This document shows, piece by piece, positions 1-10,600 of a stretch of 64,000 nucleotides of DNA. Position 1 is the first letter of the stretch, and the number at the start of each line of letters is the position of its first letter. Under the pieces are notes generated by a model. That model was not told the origin of the DNA. It saw only the letters and a list, made by a program, of their open reading frames with translations, and did not search any database. A program made the translations under genes and the position numbers. The stretch is from Propionicimonas sp020161015 (GTDB taxonomy: Bacteria > Actinomycetota > Actinomycetes > Propionibacteriales > Propionibacteriaceae): positions 62,001 through 126,000 of the forward strand of contig NZ_CAXWGX010000026.1 in the NCBI RefSeq assembly GCF_964266745.1. Direction: 5' to 3'.

Positions 1-1302
1 TCGGCCCTGGTGCTGCTGCGCTCCGCCGTGGCGGCGGCCGGGGTGTCGGTGTCGCTGTGGCAGGTCGCGGGCCAGTTCCTGTGGGCGGTCGGAGCCGCGG
101 TGGCCATCGGCTACGCGGTCGGTCGGCTGAACCTGGCCGTGCGCTCGCGGATCAGCCAGGTGCCCGGCAACGTCGCCCTCTCGCTGGTCGTGCCCTTCCT
201 CGCGCACCTGCCGGCCGAGCACCTGGGCGCGTCCGGCCTGGTCGCGGTGGTCACGGCCGGGCTGGTGACCGGCCACGGCGCTCACCGCAGCCTGACCGCG
301 GAGGACCGCCTGGCCGAACGCGCCGTGTGGCGGACGATCGAGCTGCTGCTGGAGAGCGCCGTGTTCCTGCTGGTCGGGCTGGAGGCCCCGGCACTGGCCG
401 AGGACCTCGTCGCGCAGGGCGGGAGCCTTCCCGTTGCGGTCCTCGTCGCCGTGGTGGCCGGCGGCATCGCGCTCGCCATCCGTGCGGGGTTCGTGGCGTG
501 GTCGGTGTGGTCGCTGGCCCGGCGCGCCCGGCACTTCCCCGCGCTGCGGGAGCGGCTCACCACCATGCAGGACCGGCTCGACGACGGGCAGGAGCCGCTC
601 CCCGCGGCGGAGGCCGGGCGCGGGACCCGCCGCACGGCCCGGCGCCTGGCGCTCAAGGCGCGGGGCGCGTCAACGACGCCGCAGGAGCGGATCGGTCGCT
701 GGCAGCGCATGGTGGGGCAGCGCCTGGCCGACCTCGACTACCTCGCCGCCCAGCAGTTCGGCTGGCGTGACGGCGTGATCCTGGTCTGGGCGGGGATGCG
801 GGGCGCGGTGACCGTCGCGGCGGCCCAGACCCTGCCGGCGCAGGCGCCCCACCGCTCCCTGCTGGTGCTGGTGGCCGCGGTGGTCGCCGTCGGCAGCCTG
901 CTGGTGCAGGGCATCAGCCTGGGAGCGCTGGCGACCCGCCTCGGGCTCACGGGGCAGGCCGGCGGCGACGACCCCGAGCTGTGGGCGGCCCTCCAGGCCG
1001 AGCTGGGACGCGCGGCGCTGGCGCGGCTGGCCGGCGAGCCCGACGCCTACCCGCCGGAGTTCGTGGAGCGCGTCCGCCGCAGCCTCGGCCGTGCGGCCGG
1101 CGACGACGACTTCGCCCCGGCCGGTCCCGCAGCCCGGGAACGCCTGGCGCGGCTGCGCGCGCTGCGCCTGGACCTGATCGCCGTCCAGCGGGAAGAGCTG
1201 CTGGCCCTGCGGGACATCGGCAACTACCCCTCCGGGATGCTCGATGCGGCGCTGTCCCAGCTGGACGCCGAGCAGCTGGGCCTCGAACTGCGCCGAACCT
1301 GA
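1..1302 (+). CDS. Na+/H+ antiporter, CPA1/NhaP type (5' end outside window)
   Basis: Partial gene: the frame is open to base 1, so the GTG at 10 is probably internal. The visible 433 codons hold several hydrophobic helices, then WAGMRGAVTVAAAQTLP near residue 260, a signature of bacterial CPA1 exchangers, then two more helices and a soluble tail of about 110 residues. The family exchanges monovalent cations for protons across the membrane and supports pH and sodium homeostasis. A stretch of about 60 charged residues between helices (around 540-720) is a cytoplasmic loop. The next gene starts 38 bp downstream on the same strand, so the two could be co-transcribed. The family call is firm; ion preference cannot be read. 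Confidence 0.88.
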   Translation, partial: SALVLLRSAVAAAGVSVSLWQVAGQFLWAVGAAVAIGYAVGRLNLAVRSRISQVPGNVALSLVVPFLAHLPAEHLGASGLVAVVTAGLVTGHGAHRSLTAEDRLAERAVWRTIELLLESAVFLLVGLEAPALAEDLVAQGGSLPVAVLVAVVAGGIALAIRAGFVAWSVWSLARRARHFPALRERLTTMQDRLDDGQEPLPAAEAGRGTRRTARRLALKARGASTTPQERIGRWQRMVGQRLADLDYLAAQQFGWRDGVILVWAGMRGAVTVAAAQTLPAQAPHRSLLVLVAAVVAVGSLLVQGISLGALATRLGLTGQAGGDDPELWAALQAELGRAALARLAGEPDAYPPEFVERVRRSLGRAAGDDDFAPAGPAARERLARLRALRLDLIAVQREELLALRDIGNYPSGMLDAALSQLDAEQLGLELRRT

Positions 1303-1340
1303 GTAGCATCGCCGCCAACCGACCACAGGAGGGCCCGCCG

Positions 1341-2312
1341 ATGCTCCCGTTCGCCGAACTGCACCTCCACCTCGAGGGCACGCTCGAGCCGGAGATGGTG
1401 TTCGAGCTGGCCGAGCGCAACCGGGTTGCGCTCCCCTGGCGGGACGCGGACGACCTGCGCGGGCGCTACTCCTACGGCTGCCTCCAGGACTTCCTGGACC
1501 TGTACTACGCGAACATGGCGGTGCTGCGCACCGAGGCCGACTTCGCCGAGCTGACCGACGCCTACCTCGCCCGTGCCGCGCGGGCCGGCGTGGTGCGCGC
1601 AGAGGTGTTCTGCGACCTCCAGGCGCACACGGCGCGTGGCGTGCCGGCGCCGGTCGTGCTGTCCGGGGTGGCGGACGCCCTCGGGCGCGCGGAGGCCGAC
1701 CACGGCGTGAGCGCCGGGCTGATCCTGACCTTCCTCCGCCACCTGCCCGCAGAGGACGCGGCCCGCAGCTACGCCGAGGCGATCGCGACCGGGGTGGACC
1801 TGTTGGGCGTGGGCCTGTGCTCCTCCGAGATCGGGTTCCCCGCCGCGCCGTTCGCCGACCTGTACGCGCGGGCCAGGGCCGACGGCCTGCACACGGTCGC
1901 CCACGCCGGCGAGGAGGGCGGGCCGGACTCCGTGTGGGAGGTGCTGGAGCACCTGCGGGTCGAGCGGGTGGACCACGGGATCCGGGCGATGTCCGATCCG
2001 GAGCTCGTGCGCCACCTCGCAGAGCGGCGCATCCCGCTCACCGTCTGCCCACTGTCGAACGTGCGCCTGCGCGCCGTCGGCGAACTGTCCGCGCACCCGC
2101 TCCCGGCAATGCTGGACGCGGGGCTGGTGGCCTGCGTGAACTCCGACGACCCGGCCTACTTCGGGGGCTACCTCGACGACAACATCGCCGCGGTCACCGA
2201 CGCGTTCGGCCTGACGCCCGACCAGGTGGCCACGCTGGCGCGCAACAGCATCGAGGCGTCGTTCCTGCCGGCCGCCGACAAGCAACGCCTGCTCTCCACC
2301 GTGCCTGCCTGA
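1341..2312 (+). CDS. Adenine deaminase / adenosine deaminase-like hydrolase
   Basis: 323 residues, the usual size for COG1816 zinc deaminases. ATG 1341 is chosen because AGGAGGG lies about 10 nt upstream and the protein then begins with the first metal motif LHLHLEGT. HAGEEGG near residue 190 carries the metal histidine and catalytic glutamate, and SDDPAYFGGYLDDN near 270 holds the distal Asp pair. In the ADA superfamily, PAYFGGY is typical of the adenine deaminase branch (adenine to hypoxanthine plus ammonia) rather than classical adenosine deaminase, so adenine is the more likely substrate. Role: purine salvage, cytosolic. It may share a transcript with the antiporter. Confidence 0.88.
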   Translation: MLPFAELHLHLEGTLEPEMVFELAERNRVALPWRDADDLRGRYSYGCLQDFLDLYYANMAVLRTEADFAELTDAYLARAARAGVVRAEVFCDLQAHTARGVPAPVVLSGVADALGRAEADHGVSAGLILTFLRHLPAEDAARSYAEAIATGVDLLGVGLCSSEIGFPAAPFADLYARARADGLHTVAHAGEEGGPDSVWEVLEHLRVERVDHGIRAMSDPELVRHLAERRIPLTVCPLSNVRLRAVGELSAHPLPAMLDAGLVACVNSDDPAYFGGYLDDNIAAVTDAFGLTPDQVATLARNSIEASFLPAADKQRLLSTVPA

Positions 2313-2343
2313 CGCGCACGGCCGGGAACCGGCGCTCGGCGGG

Positions 2344-2868
2344 TCAGAGGTTGCGGACCCACGCGTCGGCGAGGGGCCACAGGAACGGCACCTGGTCGGC
2401 CTCGATGAGCGCGATGACCACCGCCACGACGGTCCAGCCGATCCAGGCGCCGAGCACGTCGACGATCCGGTTCGCGAGGATCTCGTTCTCCCCGAAGCCC
2501 GGGACGTACTTCTCGAAGAACTCCCAGGCGATCGTGATGACCGCGACCAGCAGCAGGGGGACGCCCCACAGCCCGAACATGCAGCCGGCGGTCGCGTGGA
2601 CCCACGACCAGCGGTCGAAGGCCACCCGGTCGATGTCCTGGGGGCCGTCGCCCTTCTTGGCGACGATGTCGCGGTAGCCCAGCAGCAGGGCGAACACCAC
2701 CCAGGCGACGGTGCCGGTGATCCGGATCACCCACGTGACGGTGCTCACCCGCGGGTCGAACGTGGCCAGTGACAGGCCGAGGAAGACCAGGACGACAACG
2801 GCGAACCCGATCGCGCTCGCCCACGGGACCCCGAACGGGGAGTTCTTCTGCACCACTGCTTCGGACAT
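2344..2868 (-). CDS. Small polytopic membrane protein, unknown function
   Basis: 174 residues from ATG 2868, preceded by GGGAGGG. The longer frame upstream of this ATG is rich in Arg and Gly and is not credible. Four or five hydrophobic helices are visible (about residues 15-32, 45-65, 85-120, 145-165), with a short charged loop containing DIVAKKGDGPQDID. I recognise no catalytic motif or named family. It is convergent with the deaminase gene, 31 bp away. A 7-bp GC stem (2885-2902) lies just upstream of the ribosome-binding site. Confidence 0.7.
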   Translation of the reverse strand: MSEAVVQKNSPFGVPWASAIGFAVVVLVFLGLSLATFDPRVSTVTWVIRITGTVAWVVFALLLGYRDIVAKKGDGPQDIDRVAFDRWSWVHATAGCMFGLWGVPLLLVAVITIAWEFFEKYVPGFGENEILANRIVDVLGAWIGWTVVAVVIALIEADQVPFLWPLADAWVRNL

Positions 2869-3350
2869 GGCGGCCGATCCCTCCCGAGCCCCCACGGGCT
2901 CGTCGCCACCAGCGTGCTCCGCGGCCCGCGCGCCCGCACTGGGCAAGTGTTCTCGCCCCACCGCTGTATCAGGAAGCCGGCATCGCGCCTCGGGCACGTG
3001 GGGCCCGGCGGTGGCTCACCGGCTTGTCAGGCGCCGTCTCGGCTGGGGCCTTCCGGCACCTGACAAGCCGGGAGGGGTGACGGCCGCCGGTTGGACCCCG
3101 GGACTCCCGTGCGCGAAAAGCGCACCTCAATTCACCACTCACGCAACCCCGTGCCCACCGGACGGGGCGGCCGCGACGTGCTCCAGTTCACGTCGGCCAC
3201 TCCACCACGCGTCCTGCCGGGGGTGCGTTCCCACCTGTCGAGCACTCATCCTCGGCGGGATCGACGAGGTCGGCAAGGTCAGAGGATTGCCACCGCACGA
3301 CGGTGGGGCAGCCCTCGGGATTTCACCGGCGCGGGTGTACCCTCCCGCCG
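2869..3350. other. 482-bp gap with no convincing gene
   Basis: Frames through this stretch lack Shine-Dalgarno-supported starts and have the composition of shadow frames. It holds the 5' region of the membrane-protein gene on the minus strand, a stem CGAGCCC/GGGCTCG at 2885-2902, and a long inverted repeat listed separately. No tRNA or known RNA fold was recognised. Confidence 0.6.
3019..3071. repeat. 13-bp perfect inverted repeat in the gap
   Basis: CCGGCTTGTCAGG (3019-3031) and its exact reverse complement CCTGACAAGCCGG (3059-3071) enclose 27 bp. Beyond one mismatch, three more inner pairs can form. There is no T-run, so a classical terminator is not supported. It could be the stem of a small RNA, an attenuator for the minus-strand membrane gene, or a leftover element end. 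Confidence 0.6.
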
Positions 3351-3632
3351 TCAGGCGAGCAGGTCGGCGTAGCCGGGGTTCCGGTCGAACCAGTGCACCA
3401 CGTACGGGCAGACCGCGCGGACGCGCCACCGGCCCGCGGCGCGCACGTCGTCCATCGCGTACCGGACGAGCCGTCCGGCGACGCCCCGTCCGCCGACCTC
3501 CGGGAGCACCTCGGTGTGGTCGAAGGCTGCCACGTCGCCGGTCAGCTCGTAGTGCGCCTCCCCGACCGCGCGGCCGTCGATGAGCACCTCGTAGCGGTTC
3601 GCCTCGCGGTCGTGGCGGAACTCCTCTGCCAT
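3351..3632 (-). CDS. Small GNAT-type N-acetyltransferase (YjdJ/COG2388-like)
   Basis: 93 residues from ATG 3632, with GGAGGACGGGAG upstream on the minus strand. The compact fold matches the short GCN5-related family: a beta strand RYEVLIDGRAVGEAHYEL, then TEVLPEVGGRGVAGRLV, whose GGRGVAG is the acetyl-CoA pyrophosphate loop, then a terminal motif CPYVVHWFDRNPGYADLL. These proteins are cytosolic; substrates are mostly unknown. The longer frame reaching 3719 lies over the amidase promoter and is rejected. It is divergent from the amidase gene. Confidence 0.85.
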   Translation of the reverse strand: MAEEFRHDREANRYEVLIDGRAVGEAHYELTGDVAAFDHTEVLPEVGGRGVAGRLVRYAMDDVRAAGRWRVRAVCPYVVHWFDRNPGYADLLA

Positions 3633-3722
3633 TGAGGCTCCCGTCCTCCGGCCCCACGGCCGGTGCAGCAACTGTCGCACCCCGCACCAGGTCGGCGGGG
3701 CCACCCACCCCTTACCCACCGC

Positions 3723-3728
3723 TATGGT
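3723..3728 (+). promoter_or_regulatory. -10 hexamer TATGGT giving a probable leaderless amidase mRNA
   Basis: TATGGT ends at 3728 and GTG 3735 is the seventh base after it, the normal transcription start distance. No Shine-Dalgarno sequence fits this GTG, so the mRNA probably begins at the start codon. Confidence 0.55.
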
Positions 3729-3734
3729 CTAGAG

Positions 3735-4637
3735 GTGCGAACCCAGGGCGTGGCCGTGCACCCGGCGCTCCGGGCAGGGGCGCTCGCCCTGGCCGCGACC
3801 GTGCTCGTGGGGTGCCAGGCCGTCGCCGGGGTGACGCCGCCCCCGGTGTCCGCGGTGTCCGGCGCGGCCGTCCCGCCGCAGGGCGCCACCGACGCGTCCG
3901 CCTCCCCTGCCACCGCTACCGCCGTGGCCTCGGCCACCGCCACCGAGCCCGCCCCGGGGTCGCAGCACCCGACGCCGGAGGCGTCGTTGGCGGGGCGCGT
4001 GATCGTCATCGACCCCGGGCACAACGGTGTCTGGACGCGTCGCGAACTGCGGGAGGTGCCCAGCGGTAACGGGCGCACGAAACCCTGCAACTCCTCGGGG
4101 ACCGCCACCAACGACGGCTATCCCGAGCACGCCTACAACTGGGCGCAGGCGAAGGCACTGGCCGCCGCGCTGCGCGCCCGCGGCGCCCGGGTGCTGCTGA
4201 CCCGTCCGGACGACCACGGCGAAGGGCCGTGCGTGAACCGGCGCTCGACGCTCGCCAACGACGAGCGGGCGGACGCGCTGGTGTCGATCCACGCCGACGG
4301 CAGCTTCGCGTCGGGAGCGCGCGGGTTCCACGTGATCGTGAGCACCACGATGGCGGGCGGCTCCCCTGTCGAGAAGGCGTCCCTCGCGCTGGCCAGGACG
4401 CTGCGGCACGCGCTGGAGAGCGGGACGCCGATGCCCCGCTCCACCTACATCGGAGGGGGCAGCGCGCTCAGCCTGCGCAGCGACCTCGGCACCCTCAACC
4501 TGTCGATGCGGACGGCCGTGATGCTCGAGATGGGCAACATGCGCAACGCCAGGGACGCCCGCCTGCTGCGCTCGGCGTCCTTCCGCGAGAAGGCGGCCGA
4601 GGCCCTGGCGGACGGCCTGGTGGCCGCGCTCGCCTGA
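3735..4637 (+). CDS. N-acetylmuramoyl-L-alanine amidase, Amidase_3, Rv3717-like lipoprotein
   Basis: 300 residues from GTG 3735 (GTGs at 3750 and 3756 are alternatives). The N-terminus is a lipoprotein signal, ALALAATVLVGC, with the lipobox Cys near residue 24. A Ser/Thr/Pro/Ala linker follows, and from about residue 85 an Amidase_3 domain: IVIDPGHNG with the first zinc His, then EVPSGNGRTKPC and NDGYPEHAYNW with the zinc ligand region, LLTRPDD, and SIHADGSFASGARGFHV with the last His. It resembles mycobacterial Rv3717 (Ami1) closely in motif order, so the role is cutting the lactyl-amide bond of peptidoglycan stems outside the membrane. The conserved Cys pair (PCNSS, GPCVNR) matches the Rv3717 group. 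Confidence 0.9.
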   Translation: MRTQGVAVHPALRAGALALAATVLVGCQAVAGVTPPPVSAVSGAAVPPQGATDASASPATATAVASATATEPAPGSQHPTPEASLAGRVIVIDPGHNGVWTRRELREVPSGNGRTKPCNSSGTATNDGYPEHAYNWAQAKALAAALRARGARVLLTRPDDHGEGPCVNRRSTLANDERADALVSIHADGSFASGARGFHVIVSTTMAGGSPVEKASLALARTLRHALESGTPMPRSTYIGGGSALSLRSDLGTLNLSMRTAVMLEMGNMRNARDARLLRSASFREKAAEALADGLVAALA

Positions 4638-4649
4638 GCCGTCGGCTCA
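4635..4649. terminator. Small palindrome built from two convergent stop codons
   Basis: TGAGCC-GTC-GGCTCA. The first TGA is the amidase stop, and the TCA is the last base of the adhesin region plus its stop read on the other strand. A 6-bp GC-rich stem with a 3-nt loop sits exactly between the convergent genes and could serve both as a weak terminator. There is no T-run. Confidence 0.4.
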
Positions 4650-7600
4650 CTCCTGCTCGCGCCGCTTCCGTCCCACCACCAGCAGGCCCGCGCCGGCGGC
4701 GAGGGCGACCAGCCCGACGCCGAGCGCGCCGAGGTCGGCACCGGTGTAGGCCAGGCCGCCACCGCTCGTCCCGCCGTGGCCGTCGCCGTCGTCGTCGTGG
4801 GTCGGGTCGACCACGGCCGGGGTGGTCACGAGCGCCGCCGTGCAGGTCTCGGGGCAGGAGCCGCCCGCGCCCGGGACGGCGGTGTTGGTGAACGAGGCGT
4901 TGTACGCGTCCTCGTCGACGGTGACGGTGTAGGCGAGGGTCGCCTCCTCACCCGGCTGGAGCGTCGGGACCGCCCAGGTGAGCACGGTGCCGTTCAGGGT
5001 TGCCCCGTCGGGCAGGTCGCCGAGCACCGCCCAGGCGAGCACCTCGGTGAGGTCGTCGGTCACGGTGGCCCCGGTCATCACGGCGCGCGAGGTGTTGCGC
5101 ACGCGCAGCGTGTAGGTGACGTCGCTGCCGGGCACCACGGTGCTGCCGGCCACCGGGTCGGACGTCTTCGACAGCGACCAGGCCGGGCTGAAGTGCTCGG
5201 TGAGGCAGCCGTCGGCCCCGGGCTGGAGGCCGCCGGGCCCGGCCGCGCACGCGACGGCCCCGGCGCCCTCGCCCCGGGCCGCATTGGCGAGCGTGCTGCC
5301 GAACGCGTTGTCGGAGACGACCACCGAGTAGCGGAGCTCGGCGGTGCCGCCGACCGGCACGTCGGGCACCGACCAGGTGAGCTGGTCGCCGTCGAGGGCG
5401 GCCCCGTCGGGCAGGGCGCCGGTGAGGGCGGCGTCGTCGAGCAGGTCGGACATGTCGTCGTGGACGATCGCCCCGGCGACCACCACAGGGCCGGTGTTGG
5501 TGACGGTGAGCGTGTAGGTGATCACGTCACCCGGCACGACGGTGGCGCCGCTGCCGGGGTCGCTGGACTTGGCCAGCGTCCAGGCCGCGGTGTAGGCGGT
5601 GGTCTCGCAGCCGTCCACGACACAGGTGCCACCGACGCCGGCGGGAGCGGCCCGGTTGTGCAGCGTGACGCCCCGGGCGTCGTCGGCCACCCGCACCTGG
5701 TAGGTGAGCTCGGCGGTGGCGCCCGGACCGATCTCCGGCACCGCCCAGGTGAGCGTGGTGCCGTCGAGCGTGCCGCCCTCGGGCACGGCGACGAGGGACG
5801 CGTGGTCGAGGACGCCGGAGAGGTCGTCGGTGACGGCCGCGCCGGTCAGCGCGGTCCACGCCCGGTTGGTGACCGTGAGCGTGTAGGTGATCACGTCGCC
5901 CGGCGACACCACGGCGCCCGGAGCGGCGTCCGAGGTCTTCTCCAGCGTCCACGACGGCGTGTAGGCCGTGGTGCTGCACCCGTCGGGGCACGTGCCGCCG
6001 GCGGAGGCCGGGGAGGCGGTGTTCGTCACCCGCGCACCGGCGGCGGTCACGGTCGCGGTGTAGGTGACGGTGGCGCTGCCGCCGACCGGCACGTCGGGGA
6101 CCGCCCAGGCCAGCGCGTCGCCGTCCCGGGTGAGCCCGGCCGGCAGCGCGCCCAGGGTGGCGTCGTCCACCACGTCGGAGACGTCGTCGGACACGGTGGC
6201 GCCGCTCAGCACGACCGGGCCGGTGTTGGTCACCGTCAGCGCGTAGGTGATCACGTCGCCGGGCTGGAGCAGGGCCGCCGGGCCGCGGTCGCTGGTCTTG
6301 GCCAGCGTCCAGGCCACCGAGTGGGACGTGGTCGTGCAGGTCGCGCACGACCCACCCACACCCGAGGGCACCACCGTGTTGGTGACCGTCGCACCATCAG
6401 CGGTCACCGTCACCGCGTACGACACCGATGCCGTCTCGTGCGCAGCCAGCGTCGGGATCGCCCACGTCAAGGTGCCACCATCGAGGCTCACACCCGCCGG
6501 CAACGCACCCAGCGTCGCATCGTCCAGCACGTCGGACAGGTCGTCGGAAGCCGACGCACCAGCCACCACACCATCGGAGGTGTTCACCGCGGTCAGCGTG
6601 TAGGTGATCACATCACCCGGCACCACGACCGCCGGCGCATCCGACGACTTCGACAACGTCCACGCCGGTGTGTGGGTGAGCGTCGCGCACGAACCCACGC
6701 ACGACCCGCCCGCCGACGCCGGGGACGCCGTGTTCCGCAGGCTCACGCCCAGCGCACCCGGCCTCACCGTCGCGGAGTAGTCCAGCGACACCGACGCGCC
6801 CGGCGCCACGTCCGGCACCGCCCAGGTCAGCGTCGAACCCACCAGCGAGGCACCCGGAGGCAACACCCCGAGGTCGGCGTCGTCCAGCACATCGGACAGG
6901 TCATCGCCCACCAACGCACCACGCAACGCCGCAGGACCCGTGTTCGTCACCCTCAACGTGTAGGCCACGACCGTCCCGGGAGCCACCGTCGCGCCGTCCA
7001 GCGGCGAGGACTTCGCCAGCGTCCACGACGGCGTGTAGGTGGTCGTGGAGCACTCGTCGGGGCAGGTCCCGCCGGTCGAGGCCGGGGTCGCGGTGTTGCG
7101 CAGGGTCGCCCCCGCCACGGTGACCGTCGCGGTGTAGGTGGCGCTGGCCGTCCCTCCCGGAGCCACCGCGGGCACCGCCCAGGTGAGCGTGTCGCCGCCC
7201 CGGGTCAGCCCGTCGGGCAGGGTGCCGAGAGTGGCCTCGTCCACCACGTCGGAGACGTCGTCGGACACGATCGCACCGTTCAGCGGGGCCGGGCCGGTGT
7301 TCGTCACGGTCAGCGTGTAGCCGACCGTGCTGCCGGGTGCGACGACCGCGCCGGACGCCGGGTCGGAGGTCTTCGCCAGCGTCCACGACGGCGTGTACTG
7401 GGTGGTGGAGCAGCTGGTGCACGAGCCGGCGTCGCCCACCGGGGCGACGGTGTTGGTGATCGTTGCGCCGTCCGCGGTCACCACGGCGGTGTAGCTCACC
7501 GACGTGGACGCGCCGGGCGCGAGTGCGGGGATCGCCCAGGTGAGGGTGTCGCCCAGCAGCGTGAGCTGCGGGGAGCTGAAGGACACCGAGGCGTCGTCGA

Positions 7601-10600
7601 CCACGCCCGACAGGTCGTCGCGGGCGAAGGCGCCCGACACGACCGCGCCGGAGGTGTTGGTGGCGGTGAGGGTCCAGGTGATGGTGTCACCGGGCACGAC
7701 GATCGCGCCGTTGCCGGGGGTGCTCGACTTGGCGAGCGTCCAGGCGCCGGTGTGGGCGACGGTGGTGCAGGCGCCGGCGCACGAGCCGCCGGTGGTGGCC
7801 GGGTACGCACTGTTGGCCAGGGTGGCACCGGTCGCGCCCGCGTCCACGACGGCGGTGTAGGTGACGGACGCCGTTCCGCCGACCGGCACCTCCGGCACCG
7901 ACCAGGTGAGGGTGTCGCCGGTGCGGACCAGGCCGGCCGGCAGCGCGCCCAGCGTCGCGTGCGTGACCAGGCCGGACAGGTCGTCGGACGCCTCGGCGCC
8001 GGTCAGCGGTGCTGCGCCGGTGTTGGTCACCGTGAGCGTGTAGGTGAGGGTGTCACCCGGGGCGACGGTGGCGCCGTCGGCCGGGGTGGAGGTCTTGGCC
8101 AGCGTCCAGGCCGGGGTGGCCTGCGTGGTGGTGCAGCTGTCGCAGCGCCCACCGCTGGTCACCGGGGCGGCCGTGTTGGTGAGCGTCGCGCCGGAGGATC
8201 CGGCGGCCACGGTGGCGGTGTAGCCGACCGACACCGTGCCGCCGACCGGCACGTCGGGCACGGCCCACAGCAGGGTGGTGCCGGTACGGGCGAGGCCCGC
8301 GCCGAGGTCGCCCACCAGGGCGTCGTCCAGCACGTCGGACAGGTCGTCGGACACGACGGCGCCGGACACCGTGACCGGGCCGGTGTTGGTGAGGGTCAGC
8401 GTGTAGTGGATCGCCTGCCCGGGCAGCACCTGGGCGCCCGCGTCCGCGGTCTTGGAGAGCGTCCACGCGCCGGTCGACTGCGTGGTCGCGCACCCGCCGG
8501 TGCAGCGTCCGCCTGCTCCCACGGGCACCACCGAGTTCACCACGGTCACGCCGTCGGCGCCCGTCTTCACGGTGGCGGTGTAGGTGACGCTCGCATGCTC
8601 GCCGGGGGCGAGGGTCGGGATCGCCCAGGTCAGCGTGGTGCCCGAGAGGTCGAGACCGTCGGCGGTGGCCGAGACCGCCGCGTGCGGCAGGACCCCGGAC
8701 AGGTCGTCCACCGCGAGCGCGCCGCGGATCTCCGCCTGGGAGGTGTTGGTGGCGGTCAGCGTGTAGGTGATCACGTCACCGGGCGCCACGGTCGCCCCCG
8801 TCGCCGGGTCGGAAGACTTCTCCAGCGTCCAGGACGGGGTGTGCGCGACGGTGGCGCAGGTGTCGGGACAGGTGCCGCCGACGCTGTCCGGCGCGGCCGT
8901 GTTGGCCAGCCGGACGCCGTCCGCGCCGGCCTTGACGACCACGCGGTAGGCCAGCGTCGTCGTGGCGCCGGGGGCGACCTCGGGCACCGCCCAGTCCAGG
9001 GTGGTGCCGGTCAGCGTCGCGCCGGCGGGCACCGCCGGGAGGTCGGCGTCGTCGAGCACGTCGGACAGGTCGTCGGTGACGCGGGCGCCGGTGAGCGCGA
9101 ACGGACCGGTGTTGGTGACGGTGAGCGTGTAGTCGAGCGTGGCGCCGGGGGTGACGGTGGCACCCGGTCCGGCGCTACTGGCCTTCGCCAGGGTCCAGGA
9201 CGGCGTGTACTGCGTAGTAGTACAAGTAGTGCAGCTCCCCCCGGCGGAGGCGGCCTCAGCGGTGTTGCGCAGGGTGGCGCCGAGGGCGTCGTCGTGCACC
9301 CGCGCGGCGTAGGTGACCGATGCGGTGCCGCCGACCGGCACGTCCGGCACCTCCCAGGTGAGGGTGGTCCCGGACCGGGTCAGCCCGGACGGGAGACTGC
9401 CGAGGTCGGCGTCGTCGACCAGGGCGGAGACGTCGTCGGTGACCGTCGCGCCGGCGACGGCGACCGGGCCGGTGTTGGTCACGGTGAGCGTGTAGTGCAC
9501 GGTGTCGCCCGGGTTCACCACGGTGGTGGCGTCCGTGGTCTTCGCCAGCGACCACTGCGGGCTGTAGGCGACGGTGGAGCATCCCGTGCCGCAGGCGCCG
9601 CCCTCGCCGTGCGGGGTGGCGCTGTTGGCGATCACGGCGCCGTCGGCGCGCACGCGTGCGGTGTAGGTCACGGTGCGGGTCTGGCCGGGGGCCAGCGTCG
9701 GGACCGCCCAGGTGAGGGTCGTGCCGTCCCGGGTGAGCTCGTCGCTGGTCGCGGTGACGTCCGCGCCGGCGAGCACGCCGGACAGGTCGTCGACGGCGGT
9801 GGCGCCGGTCACCGGGACACTCGAGGTGTTGGTGGCGGTCAGCGTGTAGGTGATCGTCCCGCCGGAGGCGACCGTGGCGCCGGAGGCCGGGTCGGACGTC
9901 TTCTCCAGCGTCCAGCCGGGCGTGCTCGACGTGGTGGTGCACTCGAGGCAGCGCCCGCCGGGCCCGACCGGGCTCGCGGTGTTGCGCAGGGTTGCGCCGT
10001 CGGCGTCGACCGTCACCTGGTAGGCCAGCGTGGCCGTGGCCCCGGGGGCGACGTCGGGGACCGGCCAGGTCAGCGTGGTGCCGGACAGGGTCGCCCCGTC
10101 GGGCACGGCCACCAGCGTCGCGTCGTCCAGCACGTCGGACAGGTCGTCGACGGCGCTCGCACCGTGCAGCGTCGCCGGACCCGTGTTGGTCACGGCGAGC
10201 GTGTAGGTGATCGTGTCACCGGCGTGGACGACCGGGCCCGCGTCACTGGCCTTGGCCAGCGTCCAGGCCGGCGTGGTCGCCGTGGTGGTGCAGGTGGTGC
10301 AGCCGCCGCCGGCGGAGGCAGGGGACGCGGCGTTCGTGAGCGTCGCGCCACGGGCGTCGGCGTCGACGGTCACGGTGTAGGTGACGGACGCGGTCCCGCC
10401 GGGAGCGACGTTCGGCACCGCCCAGGTGAGGGTGTCGTCGGAGCGGGTCAGCCCCGTGGGCAGCGTGCCGAGGGCGGCGTCGTCGACGAGGCCGGAGAGG
10501 TCGTCGGTGACGGTCGCGCCGGTGAGCGGCGCGGGACCGGTGTTGGTCACGGTGAGGGTGTAGCCCACCACGTCGCCGGGGTTCACGACGGCGCCGGAGG

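Noticed and set aside
2711..3583. Plus-strand frames across the 482-bp gap
   Set aside because: They cover the antisense of two real minus-strand genes and lack a ribosome site; residue composition is shadow-like.
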